DNA from: an uncultured Devosia sp. | GTDB lineage: Bacteria > Pseudomonadota > Alphaproteobacteria > Rhizobiales > Devosiaceae | DNA: 5,702 nt | Direction of reading: 5' to 3' | Assembly: GCA_946481445.1 (NCBI GenBank) | Contig: CAMLOA010000155.1 | Location: forward strand, 1 to 5,702 | Part shown: positions 1 to 5,702 of the stretch, piece after piece | Layout: the number at the start of each line of letters is the position of its first letter | How positions within the stretch are numbered: the first letter of the stretch is position 1 | Position numbers and translations under genes: made by a program | Notes under the pieces: generated by a model | Databases searched by the model: none | What the model was told of the DNA's origin: nothing | What the model saw: only the letters and a program-made list of their open reading frames with translations

Positions 1-1012
1 GGTTGATGAGGCGGCCGGCGTTGCTGGCGGGGCCGGTGACGGTGGGCGTGCCGGCAATCTTGGTCCAGGCGAGAGTGTCCGACCCCATCGGCTCGACGAT
101 CTCGATCTCCACCTCGGTCGAGTACGGCATTTTCTGTGCGTCGTCGCCAAGCACGATGTGCTCGGGGCGAACACCCATCACGGCCTTCCCCGACCCGCCG
201 CCATTGCTGAACTGATACGTGCCCACCGGGATCACCGTGCCGTCGTCGGCCTTGAAGTTGGCTCCATCGAGGCTCCCCTGGAGGAAGTTCATCGACGGCG
301 ACCCGATAAAGCCGGCCACATAGAGGTTGGTCGGCTTGTTGTAGATGGTGTGGGGGTCAGCCAGCTGCTGGATGACGCCATTCTTCATGATGGCGATACG
401 GTCAGCCAGCGTCAGCGCTTCGATCTGGTCGTGCGTCACGTAGATCATCGTATTCTTGAGGCGCTGGTGCAGGCGCTTGATCTCGACACGCAGGTCCGAA
501 CGCAGCTTCGCATCCAGGTTGGACAGCGGCTCGTCGAACAGGAAGACATCCACGTCCCGCACCAGGGCACGGCCGATGGCAACGCGCTGGCGCTGGCCAC
601 CCGACAATTCCACCGGCTTGCGCTGCAGGAGCGGCTGGATCTGCAGGATCTCGGCGGCGCGCTGGACGCGGCGGTTGATCTCGTCCTTGGGCATGCCCGC
701 GACGCGGAGGCCGAAGGACAGGTTCCGCTCCACGCTCATCTGCGGATAGAGCGCGTAGGACTGGAACACCATGCCGATGCCGCGGTCCTTCGGTTCCTCC
801 CAGGTGACGTTCTTGCCACCGATGAAGATCTGGCCGTCGGAGACGTCGAGCAGGCCGGCAATGCAGTTGAGCAAGGTGGATTTGCCGCAGCCGGAGGGCC
901 CCAGCAGGACGATGAACTCGCCCTGCGAGATGTCCAGGTTCAGGTGCTCGAGCACCTTCACATTGCCGAAATTGAGCGACAGATCCCTGATCGATACACT
1001 GTGTTGCGTCAT
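1..1012 (-). CDS. Sugar ABC transporter ATP-binding subunit (MalK/UgpC type), 3' end cut by window
   Basis: This is the cytoplasmic ATPase that powers a CUT1 sugar importer. I translated 337 residues; the frame is still open at the window edge and the family usually runs about 350-370, so only a short C-terminal piece is missing. Visible motifs are Walker A GPSGCGKST (38-46), Q-loop Gln84 in FQSYALYP, signature LSGGQ (136-140), Walker B VFLFDE (156-161), D-loop SNLD (164-167) and switch His194 in VTHDQ. All catalytic residues are present. After the nucleotide-binding domain come GFIGSPSMNFL (234-244) and GVRPEH (280-285), typical of the MalK-like C-terminal regulatory domain. The ATG at 1012 lies 4 bases after the stop of the upstream permease, with AAGGG (1021-1025) 8 bases before it, so it is last of the four operon genes seen here. 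Further genes may follow beyond the window. Substrate cannot be read from this subunit, and such ATPases sometimes serve several importers. Confidence 0.96.
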   Translation of the reverse strand, partial: MTQHSVSIRDLSLNFGNVKVLEHLNLDISQGEFIVLLGPSGCGKSTLLNCIAGLLDVSDGQIFIGGKNVTWEEPKDRGIGMVFQSYALYPQMSVERNLSFGLRVAGMPKDEINRRVQRAAEILQIQPLLQRKPVELSGGQRQRVAIGRALVRDVDVFLFDEPLSNLDAKLRSDLRVEIKRLHQRLKNTMIYVTHDQIEALTLADRIAIMKNGVIQQLADPHTIYNKPTNLYVAGFIGSPSMNFLQGSLDGANFKADDGTVIPVGTYQFSNGGGSGKAVMGVRPEHIVLGDDAQKMPYSTEVEIEIVEPMGSDTLAWTKIAGTPTVTGPASNAGRLIN

Positions 1013-1016
1013 CTGC

Positions 1017-1937
1017 TTAACCCTTCACCGCACCGGCGGCGATGCCGCGGACGAACCATTTTCCCGAGATGAAATAGACGGCCAGCGGCACGGCAGCGGT
1101 CAGGATGGTCGCTGCCATGTGCACGTTGTATTCGCGCACACCGGTCGTCGTGTTGACGATGTTGTTGAGCTGCACGGTCATCGGCATGTTTTCGCGGCCG
1201 GCAAAGACGGTGCCGAACAGGAAGTCGTTCCAGATACCGGTGACCTGCAGGATCACGGCCACGATGGTGATCGGGACCGACATCGGCACCATGATCTGGA
1301 AGAAGATCTGCCAGAACCCTGCCCCGTCCACGCGTGCCGCCTTGAAGAGTTCGGGCGGCAGGGAGGCGAAGAAATTGCGGAACAGCAGCGTCAGGATCGG
1401 CATGCCGAAGATGGTGTGGATCATGATGATCCCCGGGAACGTGCCGAAAATGCCCAGCTCGCGGAAAGCCACGATCAGCGGATAGATCACGACCTGGTAA
1501 GGCACGAAGGCCCCGAAGACGAGCAGTCCGAACAGGACGTTTGCACCCTTGTATCGCCAGAAGCTGAGGGCATAGCCATTGAGCGCCGCGATGATGATCG
1601 AGATGACCGTCCCTACGACCGTAATCTTGACCGAGTTAAAGAAACCGGGCTTGAGGCCGTTACAGTCGCGACCCGTACAGGCCGTATCCCAGGCCTTGAG
1701 CCACGGCTCGAAGGTCAGTTCGCTGGGCCAGGCAAAGATCTGGCGCAGCTGGATTTCCGGCATGGCCTTGAGCGAGGTCACGACCATCACCCAGAGCGGC
1801 ATGAGGAAAAACAGGGCCGCCAGAACCAGGAAGGCATAGACGCCCACACGGCTCCAGGTGAGCCTCTTGGGCTTGGCCCCGCGCGGGCCGGCCTCGAGTG
1901 CGGAGGCAGGCGCTGACATGGATTCTGTGCTCATCAT
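1017..1937 (-). CDS. Sugar ABC transporter permease (MalG/GtsC type)
   Basis: This is the second inner-membrane subunit of the importer, 306 residues. It has an N-terminal cytoplasmic stretch (1-30) and about six membrane segments (roughly 31-53, 104-125, 134-157, 166-186, 220-240, 272-292). The ATPase-contacting EAA loop is PELFKAARVDGAG through IMVP (195-218). The C-terminal part, with WNDFLFG (236-242), LNNIVNTTTG (257-266) and the ending RGIAAGAVKG, resembles as I recall it the GtsC permease of Pseudomonas glucose/mannose importers, so a hexose-type substrate is inferred. The ATG at 1937 overlaps the upstream permease stop as ATGA. A second ATG at 1934 is equally possible and better spaced (8 rather than 5 bases) from AGGAG (1943-1947). 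A GTG at 1967 would extend it by 10 residues into the neighbour and is unlikely. The overlap implies translational coupling. Two cysteines (87, 92) lie in the predicted first periplasmic loop. Confidence 0.95.
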   Translation of the reverse strand: MMSTESMSAPASALEAGPRGAKPKRLTWSRVGVYAFLVLAALFFLMPLWVMVVTSLKAMPEIQLRQIFAWPSELTFEPWLKAWDTACTGRDCNGLKPGFFNSVKITVVGTVISIIIAALNGYALSFWRYKGANVLFGLLVFGAFVPYQVVIYPLIVAFRELGIFGTFPGIIMIHTIFGMPILTLLFRNFFASLPPELFKAARVDGAGFWQIFFQIMVPMSVPITIVAVILQVTGIWNDFLFGTVFAGRENMPMTVQLNNIVNTTTGVREYNVHMAATILTAAVPLAVYFISGKWFVRGIAAGAVKG

Positions 1938-2893
1938 GCCTTCTCCTTGGCCTGTGCCGCGCGCCACTGCGCGAAGACCTGAACCCCCAGCAGGACGACG
2001 ACCGGCAGCAGCATCATGGTTGCCGCAGCCATGCCAAGACCCACATTGGAGCGGTCAGTAATGTGCTGGATGACGAACACGGCGGGCATCTGCGTCGCAA
2101 TGCCGGGGCCGCCCTGGGTCATGGCGACGATGAGGTCATAGACGCGCACCACGCCCACGCATTGCAGGATGAAGGCCGTCAGCAAGGCGCCGCGCATCAT
2201 CGGCAGCACGATGAACAGGTACGTCTTCCAGGTCGGGATGCCGTCGATCTTGGCGGCCTTCCAGATTTCGCCGTCGATGCCGCGCAGGCCGGCCAGCATG
2301 ATGGCCATGGTCACGCCCACGCCATTCCAGATCCCGGCGACCACAAGGCCATAGATGGCAGTGGATGCATTGACCAGCGGCGCGAATGCGAAATCGGCCC
2401 AGCCCCAGCTGCGCACCGTCGCCTGGATGCCGTAGTTGGGATCAAGGATCCAGCGCCAGACCAGGCCGGTGATCACCAGCGACATGGCGAACGGGTAAAG
2501 GAAGATCGACCGGAACAGGTCTTCCTGTTTGATGCGCTGGTCCATGAACACGGCCAGCAGGTAGCCTGCCGTCATGTTGGCAGCGATCGAGAGCAGACCG
2601 AAGAACCAGATATTGTTGACCGAAACCAGCCAGCGCCCGGTGGACCAGAGGCGGCTGTACTGATCGGTGCCAACGAAATTCTCGGCCCCGAACGCGGGAA
2701 ATATGCGCGAGTTCGTGAACGAGAGAACGAAGGAGTAGAGAATACAGATGACGAAGACGCCCACTGCTGTGGCGATCATCGGCGCGGTGCCGACAATCGA
2801 CATCAGGGTGGACAGGCGGAACGGCTTCCGCCGCGAGGGACTGGATGCCGCGGGTGCGGCCCCTCCCTCTTTGGCCGTAGCAAGCTGAGCCAT
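1934..2893 (-). CDS. Sugar ABC transporter permease (MalF/GtsB type)
   Basis: This is the first inner-membrane permease, 319 residues, forming the channel together with the MalG-type partner. An alanine/serine-rich basic N-terminus (1-28) is followed by about six membrane segments (roughly 36-59, 95-117, 130-149, 178-200, 235-258, 287-308). The EAA loop that docks on the ATPase runs from 209 to 231, with KAAKIDGIPTW at its core and ending in FIVLP. MTQGGP (258-263) is a conserved MalF-type motif. The protein lacks the long periplasmic insertion of enterobacterial MalF, as is usual in the shorter CUT1 permeases. The ATG at 2893 has AAAAGGGA (2901-2908) 7 bases upstream. The gene follows the binding-protein gene after a 115-base gap that holds a stable hairpin, and its stop overlaps the start of the next permease, so it belongs to the same operon. 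The family call is secure; the substrate is inferred from the neighbours. Confidence 0.95.
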   Translation of the reverse strand: MAQLATAKEGGAAPAASSPSRRKPFRLSTLMSIVGTAPMIATAVGVFVICILYSFVLSFTNSRIFPAFGAENFVGTDQYSRLWSTGRWLVSVNNIWFFGLLSIAANMTAGYLLAVFMDQRIKQEDLFRSIFLYPFAMSLVITGLVWRWILDPNYGIQATVRSWGWADFAFAPLVNASTAIYGLVVAGIWNGVGVTMAIMLAGLRGIDGEIWKAAKIDGIPTWKTYLFIVLPMMRGALLTAFILQCVGVVRVYDLIVAMTQGGPGIATQMPAVFVIQHITDRSNVGLGMAAATMMLLPVVVLLGVQVFAQWRAAQAKEKA

Positions 2894-2962
2894 GACGATT
2901 TCCCTTTTGTATCGTTTTAAGGGCGGTCCGAACTCAGCGAGACCTCAGGCCCCCAATGGCAA

Positions 2963-2994
2963 ACCGGGTGGCCCCCTTTCGGAAGCCACCCGGT
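2963..2994 (-). terminator. Stable intercistronic hairpin between binding-protein and permease genes
   Basis: On the minus-strand RNA, a 10-base perfect inverted repeat (ACCGGGTGGC with GCCACCCGGT) encloses UUCC-GAAA-GGGG. The inner bases add two G-U and two C-G pairs, giving 14 continuous pairs capped by a GAAA tetraloop. The stem starts 14 bases after the binding-protein stop. Only UUU (its first U being the last base of the stem), then GCC, follows it, so this is at best a leaky terminator. In sugar ABC operons such hairpins commonly protect the binding-protein message from 3' decay or reduce readthrough to the permeases; I infer that role here. The inner pairs form only on the minus-strand transcript. 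Confidence 0.75.
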
Positions 2995-3008
2995 CCGTCA
3001 ACGATGGA

Positions 3009-4247
3009 TTATTCAGCCGACGCGATGATGTCGACGAAGCGCTGCTGGATTTCCTCGGCCGTCAGGTCGGGGTTGGCCCAGGTTTCAGCCCACAGGTCGT
3101 CGAGCTGACCGATGGAGTCCTGGGTCAGGTAGATGCCGGCGCCCTGGATGACGCGGTTCGGGTCCTTGAGGATCTCGAGACCGACCTTCATGCAGTCGTC
3201 AGCCAGGGACATGTCCACGTCGTCACGCACCGGGAGCGAACCCTTGGCGTTGTTGAACAGGGCCTGCACCTGCGGATTGACCATCATGGAGGCCATCTTC
3301 AGCTGGGCAGCTTCCACGGCCGGATCATCCTGCTTGGGGAACAGGAAGATGTCGCCGCCGGTATCGAGGTAGGCCTCTTCGGCCGGACCAGCGATACAGG
3401 CATAGTCGACACCCGGCTGCTCGCCGGCAACGGCGAATTCACCACGAGCCCAGTCACCCATGATCTGCAGCGCAGCCTGGTCGGTGATCACGAGGTTGGT
3501 CGTGTCGTTCCAGGAGCGGTTGGCAGAACCTTCGTCGGTGAAGGTCTTGAGCGACTTGAAGATATTGATGGCGTTCAGGACTTCCGGGCCACCAGCCACT
3601 TCGAGGTTGCGGTCCTTGTAGATGGCCTCGTGGCCAGACTTGCCGAGCTGGGACAGCATCACGACGCCCATGGCGCCACCGATCTGCCAGGCCTCGCCGC
3701 CGATGGCGAACGGAATGACACCGGCTTCCTGCAGCTTGGGAGCACCAGCGATGAATTCATCGAGGTTCTTCGGCAGCGGCACGCCGGCCTTTTCGAACGC
3801 CGGAACCGAAGCCCAGGCCCACTGCCACGAGTGAATGTTCACCGGAACGCAGTAGATCTTGCCTTCGAATTCGCAGACTTCGAGAATAGCAGCCGGGCGG
3901 ATGAAATCGCGCCAGCCTTCTTCTTCGGCCAGCGGGGTCAGGTCGAGCAGCAGGCCGGCTTCGGCGAGTTCTTCGAACTGACGGCTGATGTTGAACTGAG
4001 CGGCGCCCGGAGGATCACCACCGAGGGTACGCTGCAGCGTAGCCGAACGGGCGTTCTCACCACCGGCGATGGCGGTGTCGACCCACTTGTCTTCGCCCAG
4101 GGCGTCGAACTCGCGGGCAAAGACCGACACGGCAGCCTGTTCGCCGCCCGAGGTCCACCAGTGGATAACTTCGACGTCCGCTGCATTGACAGCGGTGGAG
4201 CCGAGCAAAGCAGTTGCCATTGCGGCAACCACTGCAAACTTCTTCAT
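3009..4247 (-). CDS. Periplasmic sugar-binding protein of ABC importer (GtsA-like, probable glucose/mannose type)
   Basis: This is the solute-binding protein that captures sugar in the periplasm and delivers it to the permeases, 412 residues, normal for CUT1 (MalE/UgpB-like, SBP family 1). A Sec signal peptide is clear: MKKF, a hydrophobic core and a probable cut after VNA (residue 22). No lipobox cysteine is present, so the protein should be soluble. Landmarks are HWWTSGGE (29-36), AGGENARSATLQR (61-73), VPVNIHSWQWAW (134-145), IMGDWARGEF (262-271) and KGSLPVRDDV (335-344). These match, from memory, glucose/mannose-binding proteins such as GtsA, where the early tryptophan pair helps hold the sugar ring. 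The ATG at 4247 is chosen because GGGAGG lies 7 bases upstream and the signal peptide begins directly there; a TTG at 4262 would translate through that ribosome site. It is the first gene of the operon, downstream of the operator region. A related sugar cannot be excluded as ligand. Confidence 0.95.
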   Translation of the reverse strand: MKKFAVVAAMATALLGSTAVNAADVEVIHWWTSGGEQAAVSVFAREFDALGEDKWVDTAIAGGENARSATLQRTLGGDPPGAAQFNISRQFEELAEAGLLLDLTPLAEEEGWRDFIRPAAILEVCEFEGKIYCVPVNIHSWQWAWASVPAFEKAGVPLPKNLDEFIAGAPKLQEAGVIPFAIGGEAWQIGGAMGVVMLSQLGKSGHEAIYKDRNLEVAGGPEVLNAINIFKSLKTFTDEGSANRSWNDTTNLVITDQAALQIMGDWARGEFAVAGEQPGVDYACIAGPAEEAYLDTGGDIFLFPKQDDPAVEAAQLKMASMMVNPQVQALFNNAKGSLPVRDDVDMSLADDCMKVGLEILKDPNRVIQGAGIYLTQDSIGQLDDLWAETWANPDLTAEEIQQRFVDIIASAE

Positions 4248-4271
4248 AGAATGTCCTCCCAACGATCACTT

Positions 4272-4313
4272 GGAGCGAAGCGCTCCCGCGAAGCTGCCAG
4301 CCGCAAGGCTGCC
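4272..4313 (-). other. Two small hairpins in the leader of the binding-protein mRNA
   Basis: Two inverted repeats lie in the untranslated leader. One is GGAGCG/CGCTCC (4272-4277 with 4281-4286), a 6-bp stem with a 3-base loop. The other is CAGCC/GGCTG (4298-4302 with 4307-4311), a 5-bp stem with a 4-base loop. They sit about 10-65 bases upstream of the ribosome site. They may stabilise the leader. Nothing matches a riboswitch I know, and stems this short arise by chance in GC-rich DNA. Confidence 0.3.
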
Positions 4314-4345
4314 TTCTTGATACGAGGCATCCCGAGCTGGCTGCG

Positions 4346-4359
4346 TGTAATCGATTGCA
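4346..4359. promoter_or_regulatory. Operator 1, near-perfect LacI-family palindrome
   Basis: TGTAATCGATTGCA differs by one base (T at 4348) from the perfect palindrome at 4381-4394. It is 14 bases with a central CG, as is normal for LacI-family operators. Its centre lies 35 bases from that of operator 2. It falls in the leader of the binding-protein transcript, roughly 35-48 bases downstream of the predicted start. The natural ligand is the regulator encoded divergently at 4479. Confidence 0.82.
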
Positions 4360-4380
4360 TTCCGGGCACCCCGAAATCTC

Positions 4381-4394
4381 TGCAATCGATTGCA
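4381..4394. promoter_or_regulatory. Operator 2, perfect LacI-family palindrome
   Basis: TGCAATCGATTGCA is a perfect 14-base inverted repeat with a central CG. It repeats operator 1 with one mismatch. It begins right at the predicted transcription start of the transporter operon (about 4393), so a bound repressor would block polymerase. It lies upstream of the candidate regulator promoter, so direct autorepression is less obvious. Confidence 0.87.
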
Positions 4395-4399
4395 TGAGT

Positions 4400-4426
4400 T
4401 TCATACACGTCTTGCGGACCTGTCAA
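4400..4426 (-). promoter_or_regulatory. Candidate sigma70-type promoter of the transporter operon
   Basis: On the minus strand a consensus -35 TTGACA (4421-4426) is followed after 15 bases by TATGAA (4400-4405). The spacing is short of the ideal 17, and the -10 could be shifted by a base or two. Transcription would start near 4393 and give a leader of about 145 bases. The placement immediately before operator 2 supports it. Confidence 0.55.
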
Positions 4427-4440
4427 GATCGAATTAGACA
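4412..4440 (+). promoter_or_regulatory. Candidate promoter of the LacI-family regulator
   Basis: TTGCGG (4412-4417), a 17-base spacer and TAGACA (4435-4440) make a modest sigma70-like promoter. A start near 4447 would leave about 32 bases before the ATG. It interleaves with the opposing transporter promoter, so the two could compete for polymerase. The match is moderate and the call rests largely on position. Confidence 0.4.
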
Positions 4441-4478
4441 GATTGGGTTACTGACAGCGCAGAGGGGATGCTGCCAGG

Positions 4479-5579
4479 ATGACGAGACTTGAAAAAGCGC
4501 CGACAATTCAAGATGTTGCGCGCTACGCACAGGTATCAACGGCCACTGTCAGCCGGGCTCTTTCCAGCCCCGAGCGGGTGAGCGAGACGACGCGCGCCCG
4601 GGTTTCGGCTGCCGTCGCCGCCACCGGCTACACACTCAACCAGGCCGCTCGCTCCCTGCGCCAGAAAACGTCCCGCACGATCCTGGTTGCGCTGCCCGAC
4701 ATTCGCAACATCTTCTTCTCCGCCATCCTCGATGCCATCGAACGGCAGGCTGCGTCGCGCGGATACGGCGTCCTGGTCGCCAACCGATTCTCGGGGGGCG
4801 ATCCCGGGCGCCGCCTGCAGGAATACTTCCTGTCCAACCGGGCGGACGGCATGCTCCTGCTCGACGGGTCGGTGAACCTTGACCATCTGCTGCTGTTGCG
4901 CTCCACGGCCAACCCGGTTCCGCTGGTGGTTGCCTGCGAGGAAATCCCCAATTCGCCCTTCCACACGGTCAAGACCGACAACGCCTACGCCGCCGAAACC
5001 GCCACGCGCCACCTGGTCGAGCTGGGGCACCGTCGAATCGGGCACATCCGCGGCCCCGTCGGGAACGTGCTCACCGCCGAGCGCGAATCTGGCTTCCGCG
5101 CCGCGCTGGCCCAGGTCGGCCTGGGTGTCTGCGAGGACTGGCTGTTCGAGGGCAATTTCGCCATGGATAGCGGCCTGTTGGCGGCAGAACGATATGTTGC
5201 GCTGCAAGAGCGGCCGACCGCTGTCTTCGCGGCCAATGACGAGAGCGCCATCGGCTTCCTGTCCGGCCTGCGGCGGCATGGCATCGAGTGCCCGCGCGAT
5301 GTTTCGGTTGTCGGCTTCGATGACCTGTCGGTGGCTGCACACTTCTCGCCGCCGCTCACCACGATGCGCCAGCCCTGCGCTGCCGTGGGACGCCTCGCCG
5401 CAGAGGCCCTGATCGACGTGATCGAGGGCGAACCGCGCAGCCGGGTTCCCCGCAGGATGGTGCTGAGTTCCGACCTGATCGTGAGGGGCAGCACCGGCGC
5501 CCCGCCGGCGGGCTCAACTAAGGCGTTTCCTTTGCACAAAAATGGGGTAAATGACCCCTACCCTGCGCGGGTCCCGTAG
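4479..5579 (+). CDS. LacI-family transcriptional regulator of the sugar importer
   Basis: This is a DNA-binding repressor, probable controller of the divergent transport operon. The N-terminal helix-turn-helix (TIQDVARYAQVSTATVSRAL, 9-28) and hinge helix (LNQAARSLR, 53-61) are classic LacI. A periplasmic-binding-protein-like sensor follows (about 66-339), with FAANDESAIG (250-259), VVGFDDL (277-283) and the usual family ending LIVRGST (333-339). Sensing of the imported sugar or a metabolite is inferred. Of the 366 residues, the last 27 (340-366) go beyond the usual end and look unlike a folded domain. The stop at 5577-5579 lies inside the following tRNA gene. A TAA at 5519-5521 in another frame would give a typical end if one base were shifted. 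The ATG at 4479 has AGAGGGG at 4461-4467, 11 bases away, and a closer AGG at 4476; no better in-frame start exists before the helix-turn-helix. Operators in the gap fit this family. Confidence 0.94.
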   Translation: MTRLEKAPTIQDVARYAQVSTATVSRALSSPERVSETTRARVSAAVAATGYTLNQAARSLRQKTSRTILVALPDIRNIFFSAILDAIERQAASRGYGVLVANRFSGGDPGRRLQEYFLSNRADGMLLLDGSVNLDHLLLLRSTANPVPLVVACEEIPNSPFHTVKTDNAYAAETATRHLVELGHRRIGHIRGPVGNVLTAERESGFRAALAQVGLGVCEDWLFEGNFAMDSGLLAAERYVALQERPTAVFAANDESAIGFLSGLRRHGIECPRDVSVVGFDDLSVAAHFSPPLTTMRQPCAAVGRLAAEALIDVIEGEPRSRVPRRMVLSSDLIVRGSTGAPPAGSTKAFPLHKNGVNDPYPARVP

Positions 5580-5646
5580 CTCAGCTGGATAGAGCAGCAG
5601 CCTTCTAAGCTGTTGGTCGGAGGTTCGAGTCCTCCCGGGATCGCCA
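5570..5646 (+). tRNA. tRNA-Arg (anticodon UCU), CCA encoded
   Basis: All arms fold by hand. The acceptor GGTCCCG pairs with CGGGATC (5636-5642, one G-U), with discriminator G5643 and CCA 5644-5646. The D stem is GCTC/GAGC. The anticodon stem GCAGC/GCTGT (one G-U) has loop CTTCTAA, placing TCT at 5604-5606. The variable loop is the short TGGTC, and the T arm is GGAGG-TTCGAGT-CCTCC. This tRNA reads AGA and probably AGG. Its first ten bases overlap the end of the regulator reading frame, so its promoter must lie in the regulator's 3' end, where an AT-richer patch (5524-5553, with TTGCAC at 5532-5537) is a possible site. No convincing -10 was found. Confidence 0.96.
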
Positions 5647-5702
5647 GGGCCTGCTGTTGAATCGGGATTGGTTTTGACCAGAACGGAATTCTCCGGCCTA
5701 AA
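5647..5702. other. Unassigned sequence after the tRNA
   Basis: These 56 bases hold no reading frame I can support and no clear terminator. The only structure is a 4-bp inverted repeat TGGT/ACCA (5669-5680), which is too weak to call. A tRNA 3' flank is where an integrated element would begin, but too little is visible to judge. Confidence 0.4.

Noticed and set aside
1938..1967. GTG start adding ten residues to the MalG-type permease
   Set aside because: It would overlap the upstream gene by 34 bases and lacks the well-placed AGGAG that serves the ATGs at 1937 and 1934.
158..2920. Long plus-strand frames opposite the ATPase and both permeases (158-1072, 771-1916, 1898-2920)
   Set aside because: Their charged, His/Asp/Arg-rich translations are typical of frames opposite GC-rich membrane-protein genes. 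The minus-strand frames carry clear ABC transporter motifs.
2963..2994. Full transcription terminator ending the binding-protein transcript
   Set aside because: Only UUU then GCC follows the stem, and the permease and ATPase genes downstream have no other evident promoter, so complete termination is unlikely.
4248..4262. Upstream TTG start adding five residues to the binding protein
   Set aside because: It would place the ribosome binding site inside the coding region and put extra residues before a textbook signal peptide starting MKKF.
4248..4345. Riboswitch in the binding-protein leader
   Set aside because: The only structures are two short stems; no known aptamer core was recognised.
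2892..4397. 501-codon open frame on the plus strand opposite the binding-protein gene
   Set aside because: It is the antisense shadow of a G/C-biased gene: low-complexity mix rich in H, D, R, G and V, no family motif, no ribosome site, and it crosses the operator region. The minus-strand frame has a signal peptide and conserved motifs.
4536..5539. Minus-strand frames opposite the LacI-family gene
   Set aside because: The plus-strand frame has unmistakable LacI domains; the opposite frames show no recognisable motif.
5570..5702. tRNA-Arg as attachment site of an integrated element
   Set aside because: tRNA genes are common integration targets, but only 56 bases follow, with no integrase and no repeat of the tRNA 3' end visible.

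Overview
The window holds an ordinary, well-preserved sugar-uptake locus from a GC-rich bacterium, most likely a proteobacterium and probably an alphaproteobacterium. This placement is inferred from strong G/C bias at third codon positions, the gene layout and the protein resemblances; no taxonomic marker settles it. Four genes on the minus strand form one ABC importer operon of the CUT1 (carbohydrate uptake 1) class. In transcription order they are a periplasmic sugar-binding protein (3009-4247), two inner-membrane permeases (1934-2893 and 1017-1937) and an ATPase of the MalK/UgpC type (1012 down to the window edge, C-terminus missing).

A LacI-family regulator (4479-5579, plus strand) is transcribed divergently. 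The 231-base gap between it and the binding-protein gene carries the control region: two near-identical 14-base palindromes centred 35 bases apart, candidate divergent sigma70-type promoters whose elements interleave, and a third, weaker palindrome between the promoter elements. The simplest reading is that the LacI-family protein binds the palindromes just downstream of the transporter promoter and represses it until sugar is present. The binding protein would then capture the sugar in the periplasm, the two permeases form the channel, and the ATPase powers import.

The permeases and binding protein resemble, from memory, the glucose/mannose importers of the GtsABC type more than maltose or glycerol-phosphate importers, so a hexose or closely related sugar is the best substrate guess. 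A 14-bp RNA hairpin capped by a GAAA tetraloop lies between the binding-protein gene and the first permease gene. It probably helps the cell make more binding protein than permease.

A tRNA-Arg (anticodon UCU) with encoded CCA follows the regulator on the plus strand. The regulator's reading frame runs into the first ten bases of the tRNA. The last 56 bases after the tRNA hold nothing I can identify. I found no mobile element, CRISPR array, phage gene or clearly new system; the interest lies in the regulatory details.
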